From Chondrocystis sp. NIES-4102 (GTDB taxonomy: Bacteria > Cyanobacteriota > Cyanobacteriia > Cyanobacteriales > Xenococcaceae), in contig AP018281.1 of assembly GCA_002368355.1 (NCBI GenBank), positions 3,596,001 to 3,660,000 on the forward strand: a DNA stretch of 64,000 bases. Direction: 5' to 3'. The translations under genes and the position numbers were made by a program. Under the pieces are notes generated by a model that did no database searches, had not been told where the DNA came from, and saw only the letters and a program-made list of their open reading frames with translations. Of this stretch, positions 18,015 to 27,697 are shown piece after piece (the stretch's first letter is position 1; every line of letters begins with the position of its first letter).

Positions 18015-20171
18015 ATGATTGATATTCGACAATTAATTACTAAAGAATTCTCCTTATCATCATCACAGGTTAATAACGCTTTAGATCTTTGGTTGGACGG
18101 GGGGACAGTCCCTTTTATTGCTCGTTATCGTAAAGAACAAACTGGTTCACTCGATGAAGTACAGTTAAGGAATATTTTTGATCGCTACAATTATCTTGAT
18201 GAACTTAGTAAACGTCAAGAGAAAATACTATCGGAAATTGCAGCCCAAGGTAAGTTAAGCGAGGAATTACAAGCTAAAATAATTAATTGTCTTAATAAAA
18301 CCGAACTGGAAGATTTATATTTACCTTATAAACCCAAACGACGTACTAGAGCTACTGTTGCGAAAGAAAAGGGTTTAGAGCCACTAGCAGTTTGGATTGC
18401 AGCCCATAATCAAGCAAAAATATCTCAGATAGATCTAATCGCCGAAGCCAGTAAATATGTTGATGCCCAAAAGCAGGTAGATAACATAGAAACTGCCATT
18501 GCAGGAGCAGCAGATATCTTAGCCGAGCAAGTGGCAGATAAAGCCGAAATTCGAGCTTATTTACGGGAATATTTTGTCAAAGAGGGTGTATTTGTCTCCC
18601 AAATTAAAGATGATTACCCCGAAGGTAGTACTAAATATGAAATGTATCGCAACTATAGTTATAGTGTAAGTAAGATTCCGCCTCACCATATATTAGCTCT
18701 CTATCGTGGCGAAAGTGAAGGTATTTTAAATGTTGATATAACTATCGATGAATCGGCAATCTTAGCTTATCTAGAGAAGCAAGAAATTAAGACAAGGGTA
18801 GCCACATTAAAAGAATTTTACCATTCAATGCTTAAGGATGCCTATAACCGTCTGATTAAACCATCTATAATTAGGGAAGTTAGAAGCGATCGCAAGGATT
18901 ATGCTGATTTAGAATCTATTCAAACTTTTGAAGCTAATCTACGTAACCTATTACTCGCCTCGCCTGCGGGAATGAAACCAACCTTGGGTATCGATCCTGG
19001 ATTTCGTACAGGGTGTAAAGTGGTGGTGTTGTCGGATACAGGGAAGTATTTAGCCTATCAGGCAATCTATCCCCATTCAGGAGAAAACCAAAGACAACAA
19101 GCAAGCATAATTATTAGCAATTTTATCAATAAATATCAGATCGAATTAATTGCGATCGGTAATGGCACGGCTTCTAGGGAAACAGATCAGTTTATTAGCG
19201 AAGTTTTACAACAATTGGAAGTTAAACCGATTAAAGTAATTGTTAATGAATCTGGAGCGTCGGTTTATTCTGCTAGTGAAGTGGCGCGTGCGGAATTTCC
19301 TGATTTAGATATTACCGTGCGAGGAGCAATTAGTATTGGTAGAAGGTTACAAGATCCTTTGGCAGAATTGGTAAAAATAGATCCTAAATCTATTGGGGTA
19401 GGGCAATATCAGCATGATGTTAACCAAAAATTATTAAAGGAAAAATTGGAAGCGAGTGTTGAAAGTTGTGTTAATTATGTTGGGGTAGATTTAAATACCG
19501 CATCAAAAGAATTACTGACTTTTGTATCAGGAATATCCCCCACAATTGCCAATAATATTGTAAGTTACCGCAACGAACAAGGAGCTTTTAAAAATAGAAA
19601 AGAACTATTAAAAGTAGCTAAGTTAGGTAAGAAAACTTTTGAACAAGCAGCAGGGTTTTTAAGAATTCGTGATGGTAATAATCCTTTGGATAATACAGCA
19701 GTGCATCCTGAAAGTTATGCCGTAATTGAACAAATAGCCAAAAGTCTTAACGTTTCCCTCAAGCAAATTACGCAAGTAGGAGATAGTTTAAAAAAGTTGG
19801 ATCTTAAACAATTTGTGACTAAAGAAATTGGTTTACCAACCCTACAAGATGCTATCAAAGAATTAGAAAAACCAGGACGTGATCCAAGAGAACAATTTCA
19901 ATACGCTACTTTTAAAGAAGGAGTTGCCGAAATTAGTGATTTAACCCCAGGAATGATCTTAGAGGGAGTAGTGACTAATGTAGTTAACTTTGGTGCTTTT
20001 GTAGATATTGGTGTACATCAAGACGGTTTAGTACATATTTCTCACTTAGGCGATCGCTTTGTCAATGATCCTAATGAAGTTGTTAAAGTTGGACAAATAG
20101 TTAAAATTAAGGTTTTGCAAATTAATGAAAAGCTAAAAAGAATTAGTTTATCTATTAAAGAAGCACGATAA
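18015..20171 (+). CDS. tex: Tex-family RNA-binding protein (S1 domain)
   Basis: A 718-residue homologue of the transcription accessory protein Tex. From the N-terminus: helical Tex_N domain (1-190, with VPFIARYRKEQTGSLDE), a YqgF/RuvC-like domain at about 320-450 (LGIDPGFRTGCKVVVL), helix-hairpin-helix motifs around 480-560 (FVSGISPTIANNIVSYR), and a C-terminal S1 domain at about 643-715 (GMILEGVVTNVVNFGAFVDIGVHQDGLVHIS). Tex binds nucleic acid and associates with RNA polymerase. A TTG at 18009 lies in frame, but the ATG at 18015 is the better start. No domain is missing. Confidence 0.95.
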   Translation: MIDIRQLITKEFSLSSSQVNNALDLWLDGGTVPFIARYRKEQTGSLDEVQLRNIFDRYNYLDELSKRQEKILSEIAAQGKLSEELQAKIINCLNKTELEDLYLPYKPKRRTRATVAKEKGLEPLAVWIAAHNQAKISQIDLIAEASKYVDAQKQVDNIETAIAGAADILAEQVADKAEIRAYLREYFVKEGVFVSQIKDDYPEGSTKYEMYRNYSYSVSKIPPHHILALYRGESEGILNVDITIDESAILAYLEKQEIKTRVATLKEFYHSMLKDAYNRLIKPSIIREVRSDRKDYADLESIQTFEANLRNLLLASPAGMKPTLGIDPGFRTGCKVVVLSDTGKYLAYQAIYPHSGENQRQQASIIISNFINKYQIELIAIGNGTASRETDQFISEVLQQLEVKPIKVIVNESGASVYSASEVARAEFPDLDITVRGAISIGRRLQDPLAELVKIDPKSIGVGQYQHDVNQKLLKEKLEASVESCVNYVGVDLNTASKELLTFVSGISPTIANNIVSYRNEQGAFKNRKELLKVAKLGKKTFEQAAGFLRIRDGNNPLDNTAVHPESYAVIEQIAKSLNVSLKQITQVGDSLKKLDLKQFVTKEIGLPTLQDAIKELEKPGRDPREQFQYATFKEGVAEISDLTPGMILEGVVTNVVNFGAFVDIGVHQDGLVHISHLGDRFVNDPNEVVKVGQIVKIKVLQINEKLKRISLSIKEAR

Positions 20172-20223
20172 TATTTCAGATAGATCTGACACAGGTAAAA
20201 AACTTAAAATATCAGGAGTAGCA

Positions 20224-20901
20224 ATGTACGTACTAATTGGTGGTGCAGGCTTGCTAGGGCTAAGTTTGGCGCAAAAACTAGTAGAATTGGGACACACTGT
20301 TGGAGTTATTGATCCAGACTACACTGCTTGCCGTTATGCCCGTGAACAAGTAGGAGCTATGGCTTTTGAAGGAAGTGCAGTCAGTACACAAGTTTTGTTA
20401 GAAGCAGGAATTTGTAAAGCTGATGCCTTAGCTGCTGTATTAAGAAGTGATGCTTTAAACTTAGCAATGGTAACTCTCGCTAAACACTACGGTGTTCCTC
20501 ATATTCTGTCTCGGATGCGTCATTCTGATTTTGCTGATCCTCTGCGTTTGTCGGGAGCAAATCATATCATTAGTACCGTAGATATAGCAGTAACTACTAT
20601 GGTCAATGCAATTGAGTATCCACAAATAGAATCAATGATGCATTTTGAGCAAGCGCAGATTGAGGTGTTAAAACTTTCTATCCCCAAAAATGGTTGTATC
20701 GTTGGTCGTAAGGTTGCTGAAATTGCTCAAGACTTCCGTTTTCCCAAAGGTTCTCTAATTATTGGATATCAACCCCATCCTCACGAAGATTTAACGATTC
20801 CTAATGGTAGTACAATACTTGAACCTAATTCAACTGTGCTAATTGTGACAAAACCTGGGTCGTTACATCAAATAATTGATTTTATTAAAGATTGTAAATA
20901 A
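20224..20901 (+). CDS. TrkA-type K+ uptake regulatory protein (RCK-N plus RCK-C)
   Basis: A 225-residue protein with a Rossmann RCK-N domain at 1-130 (LIGGAGLLGLSLAQKLVELGHTVGVID; the acidic end of beta-2 favours NAD(H)) and an RCK-C ligand-binding domain at about 145-222. Such proteins form the cytoplasmic gating ring of Trk/Ktr K+ transporters; no membrane subunit lies in this window. The first glycine motif reads GGAGLLG rather than GxGxxG at the usual place, but is functional-looking. It lies five bases before a DUF3124 gene. Confidence 0.85.
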   Translation: MYVLIGGAGLLGLSLAQKLVELGHTVGVIDPDYTACRYAREQVGAMAFEGSAVSTQVLLEAGICKADALAAVLRSDALNLAMVTLAKHYGVPHILSRMRHSDFADPLRLSGANHIISTVDIAVTTMVNAIEYPQIESMMHFEQAQIEVLKLSIPKNGCIVGRKVAEIAQDFRFPKGSLIIGYQPHPHEDLTIPNGSTILEPNSTVLIVTKPGSLHQIIDFIKDCK

Positions 20902-20906
20902 AGTTA

Positions 20907-21458
20907 ATGAAACTATACCAGCATTTTTGTTTAGTCATTTCTCTTATTTTCCTTGTCTCTTGCACATCATTAGAAAGTTCATCAAAATTAATGTCAAATA
21001 TTGATCAAGTAAATCTATCTCAAAAGGAGGTAATTCTTAACAAAGACTTTCAGATAGCAATGGGGCAAACTATTTATGTTCCGATCTATTCTTATATTTA
21101 CCATGAAGATAGACAAAAGATTTTAAACTTAGCAGCGACATTAAGTATTCGTAATACAGATTTAAATCAGTCTATTATTATCACTACTGTAGATTACTAT
21201 GACTCTAATGGTAAACTAATTAAACAGTACCTCAATAATCCTATTCAAATTCAGTCACTAGCCTCTACAGATTTCTTTATCCATAGAAATGATAATAGTG
21301 GTGGTGTGGGTGCAAATTTTATAGTAGAGTGGGTTGCTGCTAAAAAGGTTAGTGATCCTATAATTGAGGCGGTGATGATTGCAACAGAATCACAACAAGG
21401 AATTTCTTTTGTAAGTCCTGGAAAAGTAATTGAAAGTAAGGAAAACAACAAAAGTTGA
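20907..21458 (+). CDS. DUF3124-family lipoprotein
   Basis: A 183-residue predicted lipoprotein: hydrophobic N-terminus and LVSC lipobox with the Cys at about residue 19. The remainder matches DUF3124: GQTIYVPIYSYIYHEDR, LAATLSIRNTDLNQSI and a C-terminal FIVEWVAAKK...GISFVSPGKVI. Function unknown. Only five bases separate it from the TrkA-like gene, so it is probably translated from the same mRNA; it converges on the antiporter gene at 21487. Confidence 0.85.
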   Translation: MKLYQHFCLVISLIFLVSCTSLESSSKLMSNIDQVNLSQKEVILNKDFQIAMGQTIYVPIYSYIYHEDRQKILNLAATLSIRNTDLNQSIIITTVDYYDSNGKLIKQYLNNPIQIQSLASTDFFIHRNDNSGGVGANFIVEWVAAKKVSDPIIEAVMIATESQQGISFVSPGKVIESKENNKS

Positions 21459-21486
21459 TTTTTAAACTAGGAAACTTGAAAAATTG

Positions 21487-23040
21487 TCAATCATCTTCTA
21501 GTTTCAGCAACTGCTGATCAATTTTTTTCAGTCTGACACGTGCAATTTCTTCTGAAAGAATTTGCTTACGCATGGCTTCATTAAGTGCAGCTTTCTCCGC
21601 CAGCAGTAATCGACGACGAATAGCATCAAGTTTCTTGTGTTCGCCACCTTTAATATCAAATTCATCTCTACGCCGATTATACAATTCTCGCAATGTTTTT
21701 TCTGCTCCAGCAATTTGCACTTGGTAAGCTGAACGCATCTGTTCATATACAGCTTTTGGTAACACTCCTGACTTTAAAAGGCTGTCCAATTCATCCTGCG
21801 CTGCCTTAGCGGTGATTAATTGGGCTTGTAACTCCTCAACCTGCTGCTGGGTCGCTGAAAACTTAGATAATTTTAGGCGTTTGACTACCCAAGGTAAACT
21901 TAATCCCTGACCTACTAATGAGATTAGAACACTGCCGAAAACTAAAGTAATGAGACTTTCTCGTCCTGGCAATGTGGCAGGTAAACTTAATGCCAGAGCC
22001 ATTGAGAGTGAGCCTTTGATGTTACCTAAAAAAAGTAAATGTTGCCAGCGAAGCGGAATTGGACGGTCAAACCAACGCACCATAGCTAACAGAGGATAGA
22101 CTGTAAGAACTCGCCCGACTTGATATGCCAAAACTGCAAGTAGAATTGCAGGTAAAGTCATCCAGAGCGTTAGCAGGTTTATTTCGACACCAATCAACAG
22201 AAAAATAAATGTGTTGACAGTAAAACTGGCATATTCCCAAAAACTTAGTAGGGTGATACGACTAGAAGCGGAAATATTACTAGTAAGCCCAAAATTACCA
22301 AAAATTAATCCAGCTACAACTACAGATACAGCACCTGATACGCCTATGAATTGCCCTACCTGAAAAGTTCCCAAGGCTACCGCAACTGTCAACAGCAGAC
22401 TGCTTAGAGGATCGTCTAAACGGTAAAATATAGGTATACTCAAGTAGCCGAAGATTAACCCCACAAGGCAGCCTCCTAAAGCGATAAATAGCAGTTGTTG
22501 AATTCCTTCCACTACTGTCAGTGAACCTGTCGAATATACTTGTAAAATTAGATTGAAGGCAACTAAGGCAGCAGCATCATTAAATAGGGTTTCTCCTTCC
22601 ACAATTGTAGAAAGTCTTGAGGGTACTGGTATCTCCTTAAAAACAGCAATCATGGAAACTGTATCAGTGTTTGCCAGAATTACTCCGACAAATAAAGCAG
22701 GTATCCAGGTCAGTTCCAACCCGAATTTCAAGATCAGGGCAATAATAGCACCAGAAAATATAGCCCCAGGGACAGCTAAGAGGGCGATTGGTTTAAACGT
22801 GCTGCGTAGACGGCTAATATCCGTATTAATACCAGCATCGAAGATTAGAATAGGCAGGAAAAGATTCAAAACAAGGGAAGGATCTAAACCAAGGGGACGA
22901 GATAATATATCAGTAATTGGCAAACCTGCTAACACTAAACCTGTTACGTAGGGAATACGAAGTTGTCGGGTTAATAAGGCAACTCCAGTAGCTAGAAGCA
23001 GAAGGATAATTGAAACAGTGATTAAAGAAGCAACATTCAC
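21487..23040 (-). CDS. Na+(K+)/H+ antiporter, CPA1 family, with C-terminal coiled coil
   Basis: A 517-residue transporter. About twelve membrane segments fill residues 1-395. The ion-binding TM5-like region reads VILANTDTVSMIAVF, with the NTD motif at about 123-125 followed by Asp at the FNDAAALVAF segment (about residues 151-160), as expected for CPA1 exchangers. The last 120 residues are cytoplasmic, highly charged and predicted coiled coil (EELQAQLITAKAAQDELDSLL...). It exports Na+ or K+ in exchange for protons for pH and salt homeostasis. The start is the ATG at 23040; it is divergent from the SirB1 gene. Confidence 0.92.
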   Translation of the reverse strand: MNVASLITVSIILLLLATGVALLTRQLRIPYVTGLVLAGLPITDILSRPLGLDPSLVLNLFLPILIFDAGINTDISRLRSTFKPIALLAVPGAIFSGAIIALILKFGLELTWIPALFVGVILANTDTVSMIAVFKEIPVPSRLSTIVEGETLFNDAAALVAFNLILQVYSTGSLTVVEGIQQLLFIALGGCLVGLIFGYLSIPIFYRLDDPLSSLLLTVAVALGTFQVGQFIGVSGAVSVVVAGLIFGNFGLTSNISASSRITLLSFWEYASFTVNTFIFLLIGVEINLLTLWMTLPAILLAVLAYQVGRVLTVYPLLAMVRWFDRPIPLRWQHLLFLGNIKGSLSMALALSLPATLPGRESLITLVFGSVLISLVGQGLSLPWVVKRLKLSKFSATQQQVEELQAQLITAKAAQDELDSLLKSGVLPKAVYEQMRSAYQVQIAGAEKTLRELYNRRRDEFDIKGGEHKKLDAIRRRLLLAEKAALNEAMRKQILSEEIARVRLKKIDQQLLKLEDD

Positions 23041-23176
23041 TTAGTTTTGAGAAATTTTTGCAAATTGTTGGATAAACATTACCAAAAATATATCAATACT
23101 CGCAAGAAGCTATTCAGACTATACCGAAAAATATTAAGATAGTTTAAATAAGTATCGCTAACTAAATATCAGCCTC

Positions 23177-24001
23177 ATGGATAATCAACTACTGTGGCAC
23201 GGTTTCTATCAAGAGATTAATCAGCCAGATGAGCAAATAGATTTAGCTAAAGCTGCTCTCTGCTATGCCCAAGCAGAATATCCAGACTTAGATATCAATA
23301 AATATTTAGGTATTTTAGACGCGATCGCCTACGAAATTAGACCACAATTACCAGTAGAACGCTATCCACTTAAAGTTATTCAAACAATTAATTATCATCT
23401 ATTTGATTGCTTGAAATTTGAAGGTAATAGTGGAGATTATTATAATCCTAATAATAGTTTTATCAATCAAGTAATCGATCAAAAAGCAGGTATACCCATT
23501 AGTTTATCAGTTATCTATCTAGCGATCGCCAAACGCCTAGATTTTCCGATGATCGGTATTGGTATGCCAGGACATTTTTTAATTAGTCCTGATATCGAAG
23601 ATACCCAGATCTTTGTTGATCCCTTTAACCAAGGTGAGATTTTATTTCCAGAAGATTGTCAAGAAAAATTAATCCAAATATATCAGCAACCAGTAGAACT
23701 TCAACCTAGTTTCCTTGCACCTATTAGTAATAAGCAAATTTTAGCAAGGATGCTTAATAATTTAAAATTTATCTATCTACATAGTCGCGAATTAAATAAA
23801 GCCCTAGCAATTATTAGTGGCATAATCGCTCTTTTTCCTGAAAATGCCGATGAAATAAGAGATAGAGGCTTATTATACTATCAAATAAATCGCTGGCAAG
23901 AAGCAGCAATGGACTTAAGATATTTTCTTAAAATTGCTCCTTATAGTGAAGATGCGCCAATGATTAAAGTCCTTTTAGATAAAATGAATCAGGTTTCCTA
24001 G
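23177..24001 (+). CDS. SirB1/transglutaminase-like protein with TPR tail
   Basis: A 274-residue SirB1-family protein. A transglutaminase-like domain lies at about residues 40-190, with the family motif NSFINQVIDQKAGIPISLSVIYLAIAKRL. A His in MPGHFLI and an Asp in FVDPFNQGEIL sit in the catalytic-like positions, but the nucleophilic Cys of true transglutaminases is replaced in this family. Two TPR-like repeats occupy 195-270. In Salmonella the gene is linked to sirB; its biochemical role is unresolved. Confidence 0.88.
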   Translation: MDNQLLWHGFYQEINQPDEQIDLAKAALCYAQAEYPDLDINKYLGILDAIAYEIRPQLPVERYPLKVIQTINYHLFDCLKFEGNSGDYYNPNNSFINQVIDQKAGIPISLSVIYLAIAKRLDFPMIGIGMPGHFLISPDIEDTQIFVDPFNQGEILFPEDCQEKLIQIYQQPVELQPSFLAPISNKQILARMLNNLKFIYLHSRELNKALAIISGIIALFPENADEIRDRGLLYYQINRWQEAAMDLRYFLKIAPYSEDAPMIKVLLDKMNQVS

Positions 24002-24091
24002 CTTTATTTACATTGATCCACAACTAAGTAAAACTTGATAGGGAGAAAAGTAAATGAGAAAATAATAAGACATCAATAAATTCATGATTGA

Positions 24092-25417
24092 ATGAAAAAA
24101 ATTTTTGTTATTGATACTAATGTTATCCTGCATGATCCCACTGCACTTTTTCGCTTTCAAGATAATGAAGTAGTCTTACCCATAGCCGTCATTGAAGAAC
24201 TAGATCGTTTCAAAAAACAGCCAGAAATGACAGGTCGTAATGCTAGAGAAGTATCTCGTACTTTAGACAATTTACGCCAACAGGGACATCTAGTAACGGG
24301 GGTACAATTAGATAATGGTGGGACTTTAAGAGTTGCTCTTTGCGATCGCCAAACTCTGCAAACATTACCCCCAGAATTAAATGGTGACTCAGCAGATAAC
24401 GCTATTTTGGCTGTAGGGATGCAGTGTAAACAACAGTGTCAATGTCCTGTAATCGTAATTAGTAAAGATACTAATCTCAGAATTAAAGCTGATGCTTTAG
24501 GGTTAAATGCTCAAGATTACGAAACAGATAAAGTAGATGTTGCAGATTTATATACAGGCAGTACAGAAGTACTAGTAAGTGCTGAGAGAATAGCAGAATT
24601 TTTTCAAACAGGGTCAATTATCCTAGATCAAGATTTCTTACCAAATCAAGATGTAACTTTAGTAGATCAAGTAAATCCATCCCACACAGCTTTAGGAATG
24701 GTGGAAGGAAAAAGCCGTAAAATTGTTCCTTTAATTACCTTACCCAAACTAGGAGTATCTAGAATACAACCTCGTAACCGTGAACAAAGATTTGCCTTAA
24801 ATCTACTATTACAAGACTCAATAAAACTAGTAACCCTAGTAGGTAAAGCAGGGACAGGTAAGACCCTACTGGCGATCGCCTGCGGACTACAAAAAGTTGC
24901 CGATGAAAAACTATATAGCCGTTTACTAATCTCTCGTCCAGTTGTACCGATGGGTAAAGATATTGGTTTTCTTCCAGGAGATATCAACGAAAAACTGACA
25001 CCTTGGATGCAGCCACTCTATGACAACTTTGATTTAATATTAGGTACTCAAGACACTCAAGAACAACCAGGACATTGGCGACGGGGACATCAAGAATTAA
25101 TTGAGATGGGAATTTTACAAATCGAACCTCTAACCTATATTCGAGGAAGAACTATTCCCCAACAGTTTTTAATTATCGACGAAGCTCAAAACCTGACCCC
25201 CCATGAAGTAAAAACCATTATTACCCGTGCTGGCGAAGGAACGAAAGTAATATTAACAGGTGATCCAGATCAGATAGATAATCCCTATGTTGATGCTGCT
25301 AGTAATGGATTAACTTATGTGGTGGAAAGATTTAAATACGAGCCTTTAGCTGGTCATATAACTTTAACCAAGGGAGAGCGATCAAGTCTAGCAGAAAGAG
25401 CAGCAGCTTTACTTTAA
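24092..25417 (+). CDS. PIN-PhoH fusion: RNase plus NTPase/helicase (PhoH2-type)
   Basis: A 441-residue fusion. The PIN nuclease domain (1-145) keeps acidic residues Asp8 (FVIDTNV), Glu35/Glu36 region (IEELDRF), Asp99/Asp102 (NGDSADN) and Asp126 (ISKDTNL). The PhoH NTPase domain (230-441) has Walker A GKAGTGKT at 251-258 and Walker B FLIIDEAQNLTP. Proteins of this PhoH2 type unwind and cleave RNA; in mycobacteria the gene pairs with an antitoxin, but none is adjacent here. Both active sites appear intact. Confidence 0.94.
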   Translation: MKKIFVIDTNVILHDPTALFRFQDNEVVLPIAVIEELDRFKKQPEMTGRNAREVSRTLDNLRQQGHLVTGVQLDNGGTLRVALCDRQTLQTLPPELNGDSADNAILAVGMQCKQQCQCPVIVISKDTNLRIKADALGLNAQDYETDKVDVADLYTGSTEVLVSAERIAEFFQTGSIILDQDFLPNQDVTLVDQVNPSHTALGMVEGKSRKIVPLITLPKLGVSRIQPRNREQRFALNLLLQDSIKLVTLVGKAGTGKTLLAIACGLQKVADEKLYSRLLISRPVVPMGKDIGFLPGDINEKLTPWMQPLYDNFDLILGTQDTQEQPGHWRRGHQELIEMGILQIEPLTYIRGRTIPQQFLIIDEAQNLTPHEVKTIITRAGEGTKVILTGDPDQIDNPYVDAASNGLTYVVERFKYEPLAGHITLTKGERSSLAERAAALL

Positions 25418-25515
25418 CAGCAATAGTTAAGTCAGGAGACAGGAGTCTGAAAACCTATTATACAAAATCCGATTACCAAAACATACTTTCGATCTGTAGT
25501 TTTAATTAGTTTAAA

Positions 25516-25548
25516 ACCTTAGTGCCTAGTACAAGCGTGCCTAAAAAC
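25516..25548 (+). repeat. Interspersed repeat, copy 1 (core CCTAGTACAAGCGTGCCTA)
   Basis: The core CCTAGTACAAGCGTGCCTA, with flanks ACCT on the left and AAAAAC on the right, reappears on the minus strand at 38300-38345 with a G in place of the central A and one-base flank differences. About 27 of 32 positions agree by eye. The two copies are 12.8 kb apart in unrelated spacers. Confidence 0.7.
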
Positions 25549-25723
25549 CATTTGATTTATAGCGAACATTTATACCAACAAAATAATTTTATTTAATCCC
25601 CAAGGGACAAATGACCAATATTAATCAGTTGTCCTAATGTAAAGTAACTATAGCTATAAAAAAATCATCTAGCGTAAGCAATTTAACGATCACCAATCAG
25701 ATTCGTTAAGTTATATATAACTT

Positions 25724-25737
25724 AAGGAAAAAAATTG
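25724..25737 (+). promoter_or_regulatory. Shine-Dalgarno placed for a TTG, not for the family ATG of glpD
   Basis: AAGGA at 25724-25728 is six bases from a TTG at 25735 that is in frame with glpD. The ATG at 25756, where glpD homologues normally begin, has no such site. Either TTG adds seven residues or the site is coincidental. Confidence 0.45.
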
Positions 25738-25755
25738 AATTATAAAAACTGCTTT

Positions 25756-27438
25756 ATGCGAGACTTTGCTCAAATCCAACAAACAGACTACGACGTAATC
25801 ATTATCGGTGGTGGAATTAATGGTGCAGGTGTTGCCAGAGATGCAGCTTTGAGAGGATTAAAAACAATTTTAATAGAAAAAAATGATTTTGCCAGTGGTA
25901 GCTCTAGTTGGTCGACTCGGCTAATTCATGGTGGCTTACGCTATCTAGAATATTTTGAATTCCCTTTAGTACGTGAAGCTTTAAAAGAAAGAGAAGTATT
26001 ATTACATACCGCCCCCCATTTAGTTACACCGCTACAACTTACTATACCCATTTACCGCGATCGCTCTCGTCCCTATTGGAAGATTTGGGCGGGCATGATC
26101 TTATATGATGTTTTTAGCTTTGATAAAACTCTACCTATTCATAGAATGCTACCTAAAGCTAAGTTTCAACAGTTATTCCGTGCTGTTGATCAAGACAACT
26201 TAGTAGGTGGCTCACAATACTATGACGGACAAGTAACTCTTGCAGAGCGTTTATGTTTGGAAAATATTATTTCGGCTCAAAATGCAGGTGCAACGGTTTT
26301 AAATTATGTTGAGGTGATCGATCTACCCATAAAAGAGGCTCGGATCACCGATGTTGTTTGCAAAGATAAACTGACAGGGGAAAACTTTACTATTAGTGCT
26401 AGAGAAAATGGCATTATTATTAATACCGCAGGACCCTGGATAGATCAAGTCTGTAAATTAGGTACTCAGGCAAACCAAAATACCCCCATTGGCAAAACGC
26501 AGAAGAACGGTAGTACTAAGGGAAGTCATATTGTGGTTGGCGATTTTCCTGGCGCACCAGGTTCTACCTTATACGTAGAAGCAAAATCCGATGGTCGTCC
26601 TTTCTTTATTGTGCCTTGGTTGGGAATGTATTTAATTGGGACTACAGATTTACCCTATAAAGAAGATCTCGAAAATATTAAAGCCAGTAATGATGAGATT
26701 GATTATCTTTTAAAAGAAACCAATAATATTATTCCTGTGGCAAATTTAACCAGGGAAGATATCAAATTTACCTATTCTGGAGTACGTCCCCTACCATATT
26801 CCGAAGGTAAAAGACCAGGTAGCATTACCCGCAAACATATCATTTTTGACCACAAAAAAGAAGGTATTAAGAACATCTTTACTCTTATTGGTGGTAAATT
26901 AACTACCTATCGTAACGTCGGGGAAGAAATGGTTAATATCATAATCAAACGGATGAACCATTCTGCTGTAGCTTGTCAAACCGACACCTTACCCTTACCT
27001 GGCTTTATTTTACCTAACGATCCACGTATTCAAGAGGCGATCACTAAATATAGTTCAACCCTATCAGTTAATGCGATCGCTCATTTATTTTCTATTTATG
27101 GATCTAGAGCGTTAGAAGTCCTAGCCCTATGCGAACAATTACCTGAGTTGTCTCAGCCTCTTACCCCAGAATTACCCGATATTAAGGCTCAAATAGTTTA
27201 TGCAGTAGAAAGCGAATATGCCCAGACTCTGGTGGATATTCTCCGTCGTCGTACCACTTTAGCAATGAATGGTTACTATGGGATGAATTTACTGCCGATA
27301 ATTAGCCAAACACTACAAAAATATTGCGGTTGGACTCCAGAAAAATGCGATCGCGCTTGTAATGAATATCGTTTCTATATGGAACATAATTGCATTCCTG
27401 ACTATCAATTACAACGACAATTTGCCCAAGTAAATTAA
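25756..27438 (+). CDS. glpD: Aerobic glycerol-3-phosphate dehydrogenase
   Basis: About 560 residues. The FAD-binding motif IIIGGGINGAGVARDAALRG lies near the N-terminus, followed by the GlpD signatures SSWSTRLIHGGLRYLE and LIGTTDLPY. A C-terminal GlpD helical cap is present (QIVYAVESEYAQTLVDILRRRTTLAM). It oxidises sn-glycerol 3-phosphate to dihydroxyacetone phosphate and passes electrons to the quinone pool at the membrane. I start at the ATG (MRDFAQ), which fits homologues; a TTG seven codons upstream has the better ribosome-binding site. No glycerol kinase or transporter is nearby. Confidence 0.94.
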   Translation: MRDFAQIQQTDYDVIIIGGGINGAGVARDAALRGLKTILIEKNDFASGSSSWSTRLIHGGLRYLEYFEFPLVREALKEREVLLHTAPHLVTPLQLTIPIYRDRSRPYWKIWAGMILYDVFSFDKTLPIHRMLPKAKFQQLFRAVDQDNLVGGSQYYDGQVTLAERLCLENIISAQNAGATVLNYVEVIDLPIKEARITDVVCKDKLTGENFTISARENGIIINTAGPWIDQVCKLGTQANQNTPIGKTQKNGSTKGSHIVVGDFPGAPGSTLYVEAKSDGRPFFIVPWLGMYLIGTTDLPYKEDLENIKASNDEIDYLLKETNNIIPVANLTREDIKFTYSGVRPLPYSEGKRPGSITRKHIIFDHKKEGIKNIFTLIGGKLTTYRNVGEEMVNIIIKRMNHSAVACQTDTLPLPGFILPNDPRIQEAITKYSSTLSVNAIAHLFSIYGSRALEVLALCEQLPELSQPLTPELPDIKAQIVYAVESEYAQTLVDILRRRTTLAMNGYYGMNLLPIISQTLQKYCGWTPEKCDRACNEYRFYMEHNCIPDYQLQRQFAQVN

Positions 27439-27579
27439 TTTCTCACGCCTAGCATTGGTAGAAACTGATCCATATCAATTCTAGGCAATTACGGGGTATT
27501 TTTTAGCTTTTAGTTATTAGCTTCTTGGCTTTTAGCTTTGAGCTTCTTATCTCCTGACTTGTGACTCCTAGATAATGTG

Positions 27580-27680
27580 GGGATATTTTCACCTACTACC
27601 TACATTGTCCCCTTGTGGGATTTGCGTAGCTTATCCTTTAGGGCTACCCACTACCTACTACCTACTACCTATCTCCCAAC
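27580..27680. repeat. Heptamer tandem repeats (ACTACCT) plus palindromic patch
   Basis: Runs of ACTACCT at about 27587-27600 and 27649-27671, separated by a conserved patch that includes CCCTTGTGGGAT and GTAGC-TTATCCTTTAGG-GCTAC. Nearly the same patch occurs at 35465-35600. Non-coding, despite an open frame of 79 codons through it. Confidence 0.8.
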
Positions 27681-27697
27681 ATACATACAGATTTCCA

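Larger units (their letters stand above)
25418..25755. other. Spacer upstream of glpD, containing one interspersed repeat
   Basis: No gene. It carries a copy of a short repeat at 25516-25548 that recurs, inverted, near 38300-38345. Otherwise AT-rich; the glpD leader includes an AAGGA at 25724-25728. Confidence 0.5.

Noticed and set aside
22553-22951. 132-codon plus-strand frame
   Set aside because: Antisense shadow of the CPA1 antiporter gene.
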